This document shows, in pieces, positions 13,147 to 25,948 of a stretch of 64,000 bases of DNA. The notes under the pieces were generated by a model. That model made no database searches, had not been told where the DNA came from, and was given only the letters and a program-made list of their open reading frames with translations. The stretch is from Nephromyces sp. MM_2019. Lineage: Eukaryota > Apicomplexa > Aconoidasida > Nephromycida. The position numbers and the translations under genes are program-made. The stretch's first letter is position 1. Every line of letters begins with the position of its first letter. Location: NCBI GenBank assembly GCA_015657535.1, contig JADHZB010001399.1, positions 1 through 64,000 of the forward strand, written 5' to 3'.

Positions 13147-13270
13147 CTATTCCAAGGAAGTAGTTTTATCTTACCCCCGGCTAAGAAATAAGATTAACTC
13201 TGTGATACAACTATTTCAAGGAAGTAATTTCATCTTCCCTCTGGCTAAGAAAGTAGATTCTATTGGGCTG
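13147..13270. repeat. Imperfect direct duplication, 64-bp period
   Basis: CTATTCCAAGGAAGTAG at 13147 and CTATTTCAAGGAAGTAA at 13211 each precede a TTTATCTT- or TTCATCTT-type segment and GGCTAAGAAA. The 64-bp spacing suggests an old tandem duplication in non-coding DNA. Confidence 0.75.
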
Positions 13271-14269
13271 TGAAGGAATCATATGTGTCCTGTCAGGTGA
13301 TATCAAGGGTCCAGCGTTTAAAAATTGCATTCACACACAAGTGCGAAGGAATTGGCAGGTATTCATTAACTTCATTATAATCCTTGCAGGTAGACGATAA
13401 AGATTCTGACAAGTAGCGCACTTATTGTTCGTACTACTGCAAATTTTTTTCGCCAACGCACACATCATTTTTAGACCTAGGAACTATAGTGGCACCACAT
13501 TAAAAACATATATATTTTCAGTGTCCGTGTACTGCTCTCCAATGCACTCCCTTATCCTCGCCAGCCGAGTGGTATAATCACTCTTTCAAAACTTATTATC
13601 CAGTGAGCTACAAGAAAGATTTCCCGCGTTATCATTGTCAACCATGCAAACTACAGATCAGAATTTTAGCCTCATGATGTATTATTCATTGAGGTATTAG
13701 ACATCTTTACCGGGGAGCAAGTTAATATGCTGTAACTAGAGCTTTATACACTAGCCCAGCTACCTTGCAAGCACAGACATCAAGTTCATAAGTGCCTATT
13801 AAAAAGTTCTATGCACATGCGTGTTAATCGAGTTACTGGCAATTTTTTTACATAGATTTGTTCGCTAGATACTTTCTTTAGTTGTTTAGGAATCAGCTGC
13901 CTAGCAGAATTTTGCAATGAAAGTATTAAGACCACCGAAATTTCTCTCCGTTCTAATTTTTACTACAAGACTTCTATGTGTTCCACTCGTGAAAATTTTT
14001 GCCGTCAAGAGCCCTTAACTACTCGTTTAATTCCCTTAACGGTGCTCATGCATTATATGCTCTTCTGTATTACGTATCTAAAGGTAATTTGAGCGGCTGC
14101 AAGGGTTTATATGCAGCACCATAGGCTATCATAAAGTGAGCACCCATTCGCGGATAGCATGCACTCTTTGTAGGACATTCTGCTTTACATTATAGCTTTC
14201 AAGCATTCAGCAAAGCCGACAGATGTAGAGGAGATATCTATTCTACGCGGTGATTGCGGAACCAGAAAT

Positions 14270-17200
14270 ATGGCGGTCACTCCAACTTCGCGATCCTTTA
14301 TAGATTTGCTAAATGCGCATACAGCAAACAGCCCTGCGCATACGCATGCGGGCAACGAGCGAAAGGAAGGTGATACTCTCTTTTTATCAATCTTTATACT
14401 GCCCTCTTAATTCACGTACTAGTGGCAATGGATGCATTGATAGCATCATTGCAGTTCGCCAGTAAATAAGTGAATTTATGACATTGATTTCGTATGCATA
14501 ATACACCAAGATAGCTTTCGATAGGATTGAGGGAAGTAGACTACTAATCTAATCAGAAAAGAGCCTCATTTATGATTGGAGCATAGCAGAATGAAAGTGA
14601 GCAGATTATAACTGCATGGCAGCCTATATGGCTACCTATATTCGTATGTGTCACTCCGGAGAAGCTAAGCCTCAACGAAATTCAGTATCATCCAGCTTTG
14701 AAGTTGCTCTATAGGGCACTAGGTGTTTCTGCCTATACATATATATGCATAATATACACACAGATATCTGCAAATGCTGCCGGATTGTGCCCAGGTAGAC
14801 TCTCAACCAACTGACTATAAAACTTGCGATTCAAAGACATTATATAGTATTACGCTAAAGGGGAAAAAATCTCAAACACTAATGATAGCGGCGCCCGCCA
14901 CAGAAAGCTCGTAATTCCAGCATTACCAATAATAGCCACCCTCTAACCATCTAGCAAACATGCTCAGTAGCGTTTCATCACAAGCCTTCTATTATTTTCC
15001 CATAATTGGACTTGTAAACAAAAAGTAAACTATGTGGTTGACTAGGTAAATATGGAAATCCTAATGAGGATTTATTCATACGAGACATTGTGAGATTGAA
15101 GCATCTCAACCGTATCGTTTATGTAGCAAAAGATAACGCACGCCTAAAATTTTCCCATGCTACTAGAAATATCGAAAAATTACCGGATTGCGCGTACAAA
15201 AGGAGAAAATGCTTCACTGCAGTCATATTCTATGTGCAAATGCATGCAGGCCAGGTTCCACTTTATAATCACGAAGCAGCCCCTTCGACCCCAAACTTGG
15301 GAATTGTGCTATCGAGACGAAAAACGTATTCCAGGAGGAAAACATGTGACTCATGCTCTCAAAACTCATCGGAGAAGAGCTATAGCACGATGCGGTAGGG
15401 TCCACCTTAAATATTTGGTGACTAAGTATGCTTCTTCTAGTGCAACCTTAGTAGAAACACGGAACGGCTTCGTCCTATAAGCAGCAATCACTCTTAGCGC
15501 TGCTATAGTTGTTCAAAAAAAGCTTATTGATTTTATTAGGAACGAGACTTACTATCTGCCCGAAGAATCACCGAGCCTAGGGTCATCCGTTACAAGCAGC
15601 CCACAGACGAGTCATGTCCCCCAGTATATCAGTCCATACCTCTTCTCAAATGAATTGGAGTCACAACCAATATTCTCCGTGCTAGACAAATTGAACTATC
15701 CCAACCCGAGTTCCAGGGATCCTCCGGTTCCTCCAGGTACTTTCTACATTTTGCCGAAGTGAAAAAAAGCTCAAGAGATGCTGGGGTATTATCTTTTTAG
15801 CTCTATCGCGGGGCATAACTGAATATGGAGATGCTGTCCGGCAGCCTGAATATATTTACATAATGGCAAAAAGTTGATAGCTAAAACCTTCATTAAAAAT
15901 GGGAGTGATCAGTGTTGTTACGGCAAAACTTTCTTAAATTCAGGGAAACGCAAGCATGAGGGGATATCCAGGCAAGGAAATGATTTCATCATATCGAGCG
16001 AAGACAGGCTATTAAACTCTGTAAGAGATGCTCCTGAAGGTAGCTAAAAGAGTTTTTTAATCGAAGAGTTAATGTCCGTGCGCTGCACACCTTGGATACA
16101 GTATTTTCATGAAAGAAAAGTAGTTACCGATACACGAATGTGCATATAAAAGTATCAAAAATCTATGTAGTAATCGTAGACGAAGACTTTAGAGACTAAT
16201 TGCTGTATTCAGCCCCACCTGGGATATTAAAGAGGCCCCTTGGTAGCAAAGAACATAAAGCAGCTAAGAAGAAAGAGAAGCAAGAATCTGATATGTGCTA
16301 TGATACCTCAGCACCCAAAAACCGTGACTATAATTATAGCTCGATTAATCTAAAGGATGCGACTACGCAGAAAGCTATTCAACTTGAGAAGTCGTATTCG
16401 CGTGTAGACAGGGAGAGGGAAGAATGCTACCAGTTTATAAACCAAGCCGGCGAAAGTCCAGCTTGTTGCAAGAAGTCTGACCTACGTACTCCTCTTGCAG
16501 GTCAGGATAATGAAATAGAACATTTCGTGGTGCCATCCTCGGAAGCACTTCGAGCGAAACGGTTCCTGGTAAGCCTTAGACAGTGAGGTGTAAAAAACTT
16601 TCACTATTATATACAGTGTTCCCAAGGAGCTCGAAGTCCCTAGGGCTTCCATAGCATGAAGCAGCGAAATTAAACTACGAAAAACGAAGTACAACTTATA
16701 TATCCTGAAACAGTGGGTCTTTCTCTTTTCTAGTGCATTGCAAAAAAAAGGCGTTCTACATCATTACAGCCAGATGAGATAGCTTACCCTTCTCGTGTGC
16801 TGATGGCATTCTCTTAGTATTGCTTGCACCACACAGAAATATTAGCGATCCGCGCTAATCCTTTCAGAGAAAATAAAATATATCATATGCTGTTGAAGTC
16901 TTGCTACCCTAGTATTGCAGTGGCACACCAACAGGAAAACATGGGCTTTCTTTCCTGCTATAAGCTAAAACACAAACTAGAGTTTCTTAGTTGGCAGCAA
17001 GAGCTTTCAATCTAGCAAAGAGCTTTTTTTGTAGAGATGAAATTGCCGATTTTTTCAAGTTTTTGCCTGCAGAACGATCGTGTTTAGAGCAGAAGCGACG
17101 CAGAAGTATGTAGCTGAGTATTTTCTGGCAGCAAAGAGTTAAGCGTGTCAGAATACACCATAAGATCACCCTTCAGTGGTAGTGCCACAGTACAATTTTT

Positions 17201-20190
17201 GAACTATATTAGCCCGTGGTATACGAGATTCAATTTTTTAGTCTTGATAGTTTTTGGCAAAACTGACACTGCTTTGCTTCAGGACCATCATTCTTTTACA
17301 ATGCACTCCCAAGGAGCACCCATAGAGGATTCTCCGACAGCTAGCTGCCATGCCGAAAGTTAGGCGAGTTTTTTTGCATTTCCAATATTTGAGGGATTTA
17401 CAACTGATTTGAACGCCTAAAATAACGTTTCTGGAAAAACAAGCTTCAAATGTGATTACATTTTTCTGTTGCAGGAAATAAGCACTTGAAGAGCTCTAAC
17501 GTATACATAAATGTAACGCTACTCGCATTCCTCAGTGGTATCGCTGATTATCGTGTTTCTTAAAATTCCGTGCAGTATGAGAAAATTCTAGTTGCAAAGT
17601 AAAAAGTTCGTACAAAGGTTCTGCATCGTAGGTTCGAGGGGTCCTTTTGAAAGAAAGACTGAAATCGAAGCTTCCAGCTCACACGAATTTAATTTTGAAG
17701 CGCCTACAGTTATTAATACCCCCAATTTTTTGGGCGGTAGTGAAGAACACGAAAATGTTTCGAACCACACACAAGTGTCTACAGCGGCAATTTCGGAGAA
17801 ATTTCTAAAAACTAGCCAGTACAACGAGGATAGGAAAGATGAAGTAGGTTCCCCTCATGGAGCTGAAAATATCCGTGTGGCTCTGGAAGAGAGACTCAAA
17901 CATCGAATATGTCATGGTGAGCTAATGTATTGAATTCCAGTTGGTGCTCGAAATGGTGAAGAACTATGCAGAAAAGGTTTGCCCTTATTGTTTGCTATAT
18001 CCTAGCAGCTTTTTTGCGTTGCGTAAGTAATATCTGGAAAGTGCAATGTTGATATTTTATCTCTATGAATAGCCTTTTTTTGCGGAAGTGACAGCTGGAG
18101 GCTTACTGTCTGCTGTTACAGAAAACATGTTCCATATTAAGTTTGTCATGATAAAGAAACATTTTCTACAGCTTCACATGCAATTTTGTATTCTCATCCG
18201 ATCAGTTTCCAGTAATGACACCGTAGCAAGTTCGAATGTTAGAAGGAATGTCTCCACCGGCACAAATAAAGCTTTTTCCTCAAAAGCGATAAGGAGTGTA
18301 AGTTTCAGCCTAAATAAAAATTTGCATACACAAACAAAGATATCCGGTGATATCGCTGTAGCTGCGATTAGCGTCAGCCCAACTCTAAAGGAAACCAATC
18401 TTGTAGCGCAAACTGCGCTAGATTTTGGTGATGGTGACAGGAAAAGGAAAACATGCAGCAGTATTAAGCCGAGTCATCTTCCTGTTGTAAGCGCGCGAAT
18501 TGCCCCTAAAAATTCTGAAAATGCACATCTGAGGGCCACTAAAGATGCTTTTGCTAAAGCCAAATGTAATATACGCAATGAAAAGTTTGTGGGAAAACCA
18601 CATGATAGGGAGGTATCAGATTTTAGATATGATGATATGCAAGCAGAGGAAAAGGGTGAGATCAGTAATCAGCATGCGTCCCCTCAGATATCATCGAAAT
18701 TTGATTGTGAATATGCCCAGGGCAAAAGCAAAAGTGCGCAAAAAACATCAACTCCAGAAAAGAATCTTTGCCACGTCGAAAAAAATATCCCGAATAAGAA
18801 GAAGCTTTATTGCAATGAAATAGCAAAATCGGTTGCATTGTCAAAACGGGCCCCCCAAGAGATGATAGAAATTTACAAAAGATTAAATCCTAAGATAAGG
18901 AGTAGTCTGAGCAATAAAGGATTGATGAGCAAAAAAAAAGGCCAGCATATTAACGTATCATCAAAGGAAACGTCAAAAAAAAATCCCATAGTGCCTCAGA
19001 ATAAGTTTGTCAATAGCTGTAATCACGCTTTGAATACGCTTAGCCGTCTTGACACATTGAAAAAACCGCCTACGAAAGCTACTTCCACAGTAAGCATTAA
19101 AAAAAAAATGCACTCTCTGAAAGAATCTCAAAGGGGGGCTGCAATAGAGCGTAATGAGCTAGAGTTTGATACTGCCTCTCTTGGAATGGCAGCGATCAGC
19201 AGTCAACTTGAAAAAAAGGAAATTATTGACTACGGCAGTAGTGATGAGGTAGAATCACTAAGGTCTGTACAAACTCTGGAGGGCTGTAGTAATGAGTCTT
19301 GTGAAGAAAACGAAAGCCTACAAAATGCGTTTCACACAACTGCAACGCACAAATCTATTTCACCGTCAAGAATCAATTATTCTTGCAAAATTAAAGAACC
19401 TGAAGTGTCTGGCACAGATAGCAAAGTGCCATCAGGAAAGCGAAAAGACGTACGAGAAGAAGTCAAGACCTTGCAACGAAGCATGCCTTTGTCAAGTCAT
19501 ACAATCATAGAAAACGAACAGCTCACAAGTGACTCACCCACCGGTTGTTATAATACAGGGAGAGATTTCACTAGCCCGAAAGTTTTTCAAGCGGAAAAAG
19601 TGAATATTCACAGCTGCACTAAACTTCAAAGAGCACTACACACGCACCATATTCCACGAGAATGCGAGCAATGGAATAACTCATTAAATGGAAAGAATGA
19701 TGCAGTTACTATTCAGTGCATACCAGGGCATGAGCTAGCATCAACACGGCTAAATCAGTCGAAATTCTACCCAGGAGGCTCAGAGGAAGAGACTAAGAAC
19801 GGATACACTGGCACAGAAAGTACTTTCTTATCGTTCTTCATTCTCTTCTTCTTAACAGTGGACAAAACAGGACTGTTCAGCCAGAAAAGCATATCGCTTT
19901 GGTTGCAGAGATCCAGTTTTAAGCACCTAGTTTGTTTACCATCTTCGTGGTTCAGTGGATACCAAAAAATGATTGTCAACTACACTTTCTCACCAGCAAG
20001 CTTGCCCTTCACCGAGATATTACCTAGCGAGGGTGCCCAGTCAGTGTCCTCCCTTATAAGCGTCCAAGATTTAGAAATTGTGGCGGAAAGTTTCTTGGAA
20101 ACAGGAAAATCTCCTTCTAGTCGATTTGAAGTCAGTGTACTCTCATTAACGTCAATAATTATTCATGAGCGAATAAGAGGGGGAAATTGA
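14270..20190 (+). CDS. Hypothetical 1056-residue disordered basic protein, nine exons
   Basis: Start ATG 14270 (MAVTPTSRSFIDLLNAHT). Exons: 14270-14369, 15250-15394, 15540-15736, 16213-16568, 17283-17358, 17475-17500, 17592-17916, 18206-19819, 19859-20190. Every junction keeps phase and the CDS totals 3171 nt. The protein is rich in Lys, Ser, Asn and Glu. It has basic clusters (SRRKTYSRRKTC; AAKKKEKQ near the start of the fourth exon) and a Pro-rich segment ending PPVPPAPPG. I see no catalytic motif, signal peptide or convincing membrane segment. Large size, NLS-like clusters and low order suggest a nuclear or scaffold role, but that is inference. Weak points: the start of the 1.6-kb exon could be 18088 rather than 18206, and the 19820-19858 intron is in frame, so it might be coding. 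It may continue past 20190. Confidence 0.6.
19820..19858 (+). other. Putative 39-nt in-frame mini-intron
   Basis: GTACTTTC...CTTCTTCTTAACAG is pyrimidine-rich, has GT-AG borders, a length divisible by three and no stop. Read as protein it gives an isolated hydrophobic run (FLSFFILFFLTV) inside an otherwise hydrophilic protein, which favours it being an intron. Confidence 0.5.
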
Positions 20191-21156
20191 TATTTAGCAA
20201 AGAGGAATGACGTCGATGGTACAATAATAAACTGAGATAACTAAGTAGTAAAAAAAGTGTCAAGTGCTTCAGAAAGAATTTCGATGCCTTTAGCGAAATA
20301 CGATACCTTTTATAACTGTTAATTGAATGGCTGTAATACTTAGAACTGCTTTGCTGCATTATTGCACACGCTTTAGCTTCAAGCTTTAAAAAAAATATGG
20401 CACATGGTTGCTTCGGCTTGAAGATATAGATGCAGCTACAGTATGAATTTTGACAAGTCATTTATGCTTCCTCTAAATAAAACTTCTCTGCATATTGGTT
20501 TTGCTTCCCTATAGACAACCTTAAGTTTTCCTAAAGTCTTCTGCTTCTTTTTAGCAAAGCAGGTTCGAAGAATCATTAATAGTACTTTATCTTTGTATCA
20601 TCCTAATACCTCCTTCACTCAGACACCACCCTACTTTTCGCTGGCTTGTAAATTCAAGGACCAATTTCAGCGAAAATTTCCAAAATTTACCCAAATTTTG
20701 CGCCGGTAAGGTGACTGCAGGGCCTTAATTTTATTGCATTGCATGAATTGACGTACTAAATGGGAGGGATAATTTACAAATTAATGTGCTTATGATTAGC
20801 CCCCTTTAGATTATCGTTTATTAATATGAATAATTCTGTTTTGGACTCGATGGACAATCCTGCGATTGAGTTCTTAAATGTAGTATAATATCCGCATAAG
20901 TGCTCATTTACGGCAAAGTTAACTGCCGAAAAAATATATGTAAGTTACCATATTAGACTCTGAAATTTCCAAAATTTAAAATTACTTTATATTTGCAATT
21001 AAAAATAAGGAAGCTATTACTAGCAGACTTCACAGTCACAATTTAAGCACTTGTCGCAACTGAGAATTTCATATGCATCTTCTGAAAGTTGTTGAAAGTT
21101 TTTATTCTAAGTACCCCGTATGGGTTTCCCACGAGAACTATTAATGATTGAAGAGA
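20191..21156. other. AT-rich intergenic region
   Basis: No supported exon. It would hold the 3' end of the 14270 gene and the promoter of the membrane-protein gene at 21157. Confidence 0.4.
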
Positions 21157-22692
21157 ATGCTTACAAAAAATAGTGGCTATGCCCTGCACAGGCACTACTT
21201 TTCCTTAAGGTGGAGGAACGCTCTCGTGCTAATCTTTTGCATTCTCTTCAACTTCTTTATTTTCGCTTGGCTGAAAGGCAATTATTTTCCTTGGCAAGGT
21301 TATCTTGCGAAATCAAATCCCCTACGAGCCTTCACCCTCTTGATTTCAATTTTGCTCCCAAGTGAGCTTATTGTGATCTCAAACATTTCCTTGAGGTGGC
21401 TCATATTTGAAAGAGGCTACAGAAAGTTAGTATTATCGCTTGATAGCGACCTTATATGGCAGCTAAATAAGCGGGTAAGTCCACTGCTGGCGATTCCTTC
21501 ATGTAATGAAAGGAGGCTTCACGCCTCTGCATGATTTCACGGCGGGGAGAGCAATATGCGTACCTTTGTAAAATCCACTATTCAAATTTTGTATGGTTCA
21601 ATTAGGTTTTCCGTAAGATTTCAGACAAATTTGAATATTAAAACATGACTACTAACCCTTTTTCCGGCCCCTTTTTATACGGCTTGTGGGACGCCTGCCA
21701 TACGATTGGTGTGGATAAAACGGCTTTCACATATCATGTATGCAAATGCATCATTTTCAGAGCCATTTCCAAAAGTAAATAATTTATATCTCAGCTTTTG
21801 AATAGAGGAGAAAGGACACCACATGTGCTGAGCCGAAGCCCCTTGAGTGAAAAGACGCTTTCTGCATGTCTCATGAGATTCGAAAAGGAGTTATTCCGGC
21901 TGCAATTCGCCACCCATTTTTCGGGTGATGAAATGAAGTGATTTTTTACAAAATAAATCTTGAGAATATACGCATAGCGGTTATAAAGCGTGAACAATAT
22001 ATCCCCCGCAGTTTTATGCGGAGCCTTCTACGGATAACTGTTCTTACTCTAGTATCGTTTCCTATTGTTTTATATAAGGTTGCTGGTTTTCAAACTAGCT
22101 AGAGACTTTTTACCTTCATAATTTGGTTATAATATATACATGTTCCCTTAAAAGCTTGGTAATATGTCTTACTCTATCTTTAACGTGTGGGTACTCTCAT
22201 TAAGCAGCTCTTTAGCCAGAATTAAGAAGGTATGTAGACCGAAAATGTTTAGCTGTTAATGCCATAATACTTCAGATAATAGGCGGATGTTGGAGGCCTC
22301 TTGCCCAATTAAATATCCTTTAAAGCCATTGGCCTCTTTATGGAGGATATGCATACCACTCGCAATTTTTGCGACTCTAATTTTGGCTATAATAGTTGCA
22401 AGTATCATTGGACTTACCATTGGAATTGATGAGTACCTGGCAACAAGTACGAATTGAAGCTTCGTCACGATTTTTTTTGTAGAGCCTGCTTATAAGCTAT
22501 AAAAGTATGCGCATCGATGTTTTTCCTCCTTTGAATAAAAATGCAGAAGAAATCAGTGAAAAAAATATACCCGCTCGTATGGCAACCGAAGTTATACTAG
22601 TACAGGATATTATGCTTCCCGAAAACCATTTAAATGCAATTTATTTTGGAATAAAAGATTTTTCATCTTTTCAGTATAGCCTAATTTCATAG
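21157..22692 (+). CDS. Predicted multi-pass membrane protein, unknown family, about 299 aa
   Basis: Start ATG 21157 (MLTKNSGYALHRHYFSLRW). Exons: 21157-21474 (donor GCGG|GTAAGT), 21795-21924, 21978-22085, 22276-22432, 22506-22692, all phase-consistent, 900 nt with TAG. Four hydrophobic segments are visible: NALVLIFCILFNFFIFAW (about 16-33), AFTLLISILLPSELIVIS (about 57-74), LLRITVLTLVSFPIVLY, and IPLAIFATLILAIIVASIIG. A charged loop lies between TM2 and TM3 (RGERTPHVLSRSPLSEKT) and the tail is hydrophilic. The layout recalls NDC1-type nuclear-pore membrane proteins, but I see no diagnostic motif. A further exon near 22860-22946 (LADILATLVDRIQRTEQW...) might belong to it, so the C-terminus is uncertain. 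Confidence 0.55.
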
Positions 22693-25002
22693 ATTGAAAT
22701 TAATCTTCTCAAGAATATTATTGCTTACTTCGTTGTGTTCTAGGTGCACTCACCCTGTCTATTTTGCATAATCTTCTTTCAGGCGACTTTTTTTGGGGGA
22801 GTTTTGTAATCCTATCTTTTGTTTGCCATATGTGCATCCGCTGCTTTAAGTTCAGTACCTTGGCAGATATATTGGCAACTTTGGTAGACCGAATACAGAG
22901 GACTGAACAATGGGTTAATAAAGTATTGCAGGATGAAATAGCATAGAAGCTCTTGATTGCCTCAGAAAAGGTAATATAATTTGAATGGTTTACTAAAGTG
23001 ACATATTTCAGAATGTCTGGTGCGACTTAATCGATGGCATTGCTTTTCGTCTTGCTAAAAACCTGTTTATGAGTTGCAAAGACGCTTTAGCATTAGAAAG
23101 CAGCTAAAAAAGTTCACAAGGGCTACCAGTTCATCGAGTTATGAATTCAATTAATAGTCATTTGGGGGTTTTAGTCTGCTTTGACGACATTTCGAGCTAG
23201 AAACAGGTAGTCAAAAAGGGTAGAAAAAAAGTGAAGTGGTAGATCCTGTGAAGAGATGATTCAGTTTAGGATGGGCTTTCAAGAAGCTGCAGATGTGAAT
23301 CCGTATATGGCAAAAAAATGGGTAAATGTAGTGCTACGAGAATATTACATTGCAAAGCATTCTTGATACACGATAGAATGCTGAGCAAATTTCAGAGGGA
23401 AGCTCCAAATCAAATAGCTTACTGCTGCTATGAAAAAATTTCAAGCAGACCTTGTACACGGTTTCTCTATTTTTCTCCACTTGGAAAATATTGGAGATAC
23501 ATGCCACTGCAATATATGAGAGATTTGTTAAAGTAGAACTTATTGGGTTTAAGCATCCACTCGCTTACGCGAACAGAGGGTAAGGCACATTTCTCTGTGC
23601 TGTTTGGTCCCCCGTCTACATCAAAATCATCAGTTACTGCATATATATATCATGTGGGCATGCACAGAATATGAACTGTTTTTATCGCTAAACAGGGAAC
23701 AGTAGAACTAGGGAAGCAGCGATGAGATGGTGTTTGAACCTTCGAGGATTCAGGGGGCATTAAGCACTTTATTTATTTCTTAGGCTATTCGCAATTTTGG
23801 TTGACAAATTTAGTCCAGCACCGACTTATAATATTGAAACTTTCGCGCATTCAAGATTTGGATCTCTCTTGTTTTCAAAAGAAAACTTAATCTATTGGTC
23901 GCCTCTACCGTGAGCACGTCCTCAGTTATCATATTTTTACAATCACAACTTTAGTCTGCTACCAACTGTTGTGTGACTGGCGACAAAAAAGGGCCCCCTC
24001 ATGTTCTTTAAGCAAGAATTGTTATTTAACGAAGAAGTAAGTACATGCATTTTCACTCATTACAGAGCATTGAACAAGCAGGCATGCTAGGCAAGTCAAA
24101 TTATATTGAATTAGTAAGTTGAAGCATTAAATTTTACTTGTGTAATTTACAAAATTTTCCCAAAGAACACATGAAGACATTATGACAATTTGGAGATATC
24201 TCAGCAGACTCTAAAAGCATTAGAAGATTGTGGTAATACTGGGTTAACTTTCATGCTTCTTGAATTGTCTTCCCGTTTAATCTCTGAATTCATGAATTTG
24301 CCCTTGTCCCGATGCAATATATGAAGGAGCGGCACGATACTGTGTTTCTCGATGTAGACCTTCATATTTTCCTAGCATATGAATCTGGAATGCTTCTAGT
24401 CTCGTATCAAGGTCTGAAATGCAGGCTAACTGCACCCTATTTCAAATTTGATAGATTAAGAAAGAATCTTAGGTACATCAATCTGCTCACGGTTGCGGTA
24501 TTAGCTTTGCCGAGCGTGCAGCACTGAAACTGGTCAACAAAACGCACAGAGATGTTCAAGCACTATTTCTAGAAATGAGTCTGAAGAGCTTTTTTACGAT
24601 TATTGTATTGGTGTACACTATATTCATTAAAAGCTCTCGCTGAGCAACAAGCGGATAAGATCATGTAGCTGATCACGCGGCATTACACGAAGCCTATGTA
24701 AGTTGATTGGTACCTTAGTACTCATGAATGGTGAGGATAAGGATTCTAATGGTGCAAGCGTTAAACGAATGCCTACAAAGAAGCACTTGCTTGTAGCCTT
24801 ACAGTTAAAAGATTTATGCTAATAATTGTTTGGAAATCACCATTATAGCAAAAGCAGAATTTAAGCACGGCCTACCTTCAACTGACGTTTCAAGGAACTT
24901 TTATCTGAAATTAGCTAAATGAAATACCATTCAATTCTTAGAATTTTACTGTTGGGATAGTGTCGTAAGTATTTAGGGTAGAATAAATCAGACGCCAAAT
25001 CT
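22693..25002. other. Unassigned region with isolated exon-like ORFs
   Basis: Open stretches at 22764-22946 (ends WVNKVLQDEIA), 23318-23536 and 24312-24527 (YMKERHDTVFLDVDLHIF...) on the plus strand look partly protein-like. I could not link them by splice phase to either neighbour. Confidence 0.35.
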
Positions 25003-25948
25003 GTGTGCTACACGATGATGTATATCCAAACTATCGACTCTAGAATCCTTTTCTTGTTCCCGCAACGCGTTCGCGACTGCGTGCGCTACGTAGCATGGCT
25101 GCTAAGGTCTGCCCCTGGCTATGTGCCCCACAACGAAATTGCCAGCCTGCTGGGTAACGAGAACCTTCTTCATCGTTTCCTCGAAGTTGGTCTTTTGCTC
25201 CTCGAAGTCGGTCTTCCCCATACCTTATTACTCAACCCCTCGTAAAGCAAACCTTGAAGATGTTTGCAAGACTGCCTATATAGTTTTCTCATGGTAGAAA
25301 CGAACAAGGAGCTACCCTCGGCGCTGCGCGTTGTCCAAGAGGTATTGATTTCATCCCGTGCCTTTGAGACTAGTTTGGGAAACGCCGCAATAGACACATG
25401 GGAAAATGGCAGAAATTAAGCGGGAAAATTCACTCGGGCAATTTCCAGTGCTGCTAAGCTACTTCAATGCGGTCGAAAACAGGAGTTTTAGCGCTGTGCT
25501 ACAACAGTTTTGTCTTCATATTAGTGCCTATAATAGACTGGAAGGCCCTATATCTTCAGGTACCAAAGAAAATGAAGATAGTAGGGGCTTTCGGGAACCG
25601 AAGGCTGCTTCAGTACAGAATCGTGGCTATAAGCTGAGCTTTTCAAAGATTATGCCTAAGGGTTTTTTGCGTCATTCTAACATGGAATCTGGTGGTTTTG
25701 CTACTTCTGGAGCCTCACCTTCTGATGTTGATGAAGGGGGACTATATGGTCAGCCAGAGAAACATAACATGCTCAATCCACTGGGCTGTATTTCGACCCC
25801 CGTAGGTTCAACAGGGTCTTTACTGCATAATGATCCTGCTACAAAAAAACGTAAGTTTGCTAATACTGGAACATCTTTATCTCAGCATACTCATGATACT
25901 TTAAGGAGCATAGACCACATGATTTCGAAGGAATTCGATATTGATCAG
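25003..25948 (+). CDS. Unidentified exon cluster; possible 5' end of the PRMT4 gene
   Basis: Three coding-like blocks lie close together. About 25050-25190 reads RVRDCVRYVAWLLRSAPGY. About 25276-25400 reads ALRVVQEVLISSRAFE. From 25406 the frame AEIKRENSLGQFPVLLSYFN runs for 180 codons to a CAG|GTGAATG donor at 25948. The last block becomes Ser/Gly-rich and carries a KKRK nuclear-localisation-like cluster at about codon 149 (near 25850). Its phase-0 end fits the phase-0 acceptor of PRMT4 at 26754, and T-rich intron sequence starts here. It could therefore encode a PRMT4 N-terminal extension or a separate nuclear protein. Exact borders between the three blocks are unresolved. Confidence 0.4.

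Larger units (their letters stand above)
10373..14269. other. Long unassigned stretch between divergent genes
   Basis: Lies between the start of uL13 (minus) and the start of the 14270 gene (plus), so it should include both promoters. ORFs of 60-90 codons occur (such as 12578-12787, +, MKLTHLLLLSIKAGKK) but none has clear splice borders or a recognisable family. Two short duplications are listed separately. Confidence 0.4.

Noticed and set aside
15157..15480. 107-codon ORF (MLLEISKNYRIART...)
   Set aside because: Exon 15250-15394 is better read in another frame, because only that frame fits the phases of both neighbouring exons.
22256..22468. 70-codon minus-strand ORF
   Set aside because: Antisense of the fourth exon of the membrane-protein gene, whose plus-strand frame has splice borders in phase with its neighbours.
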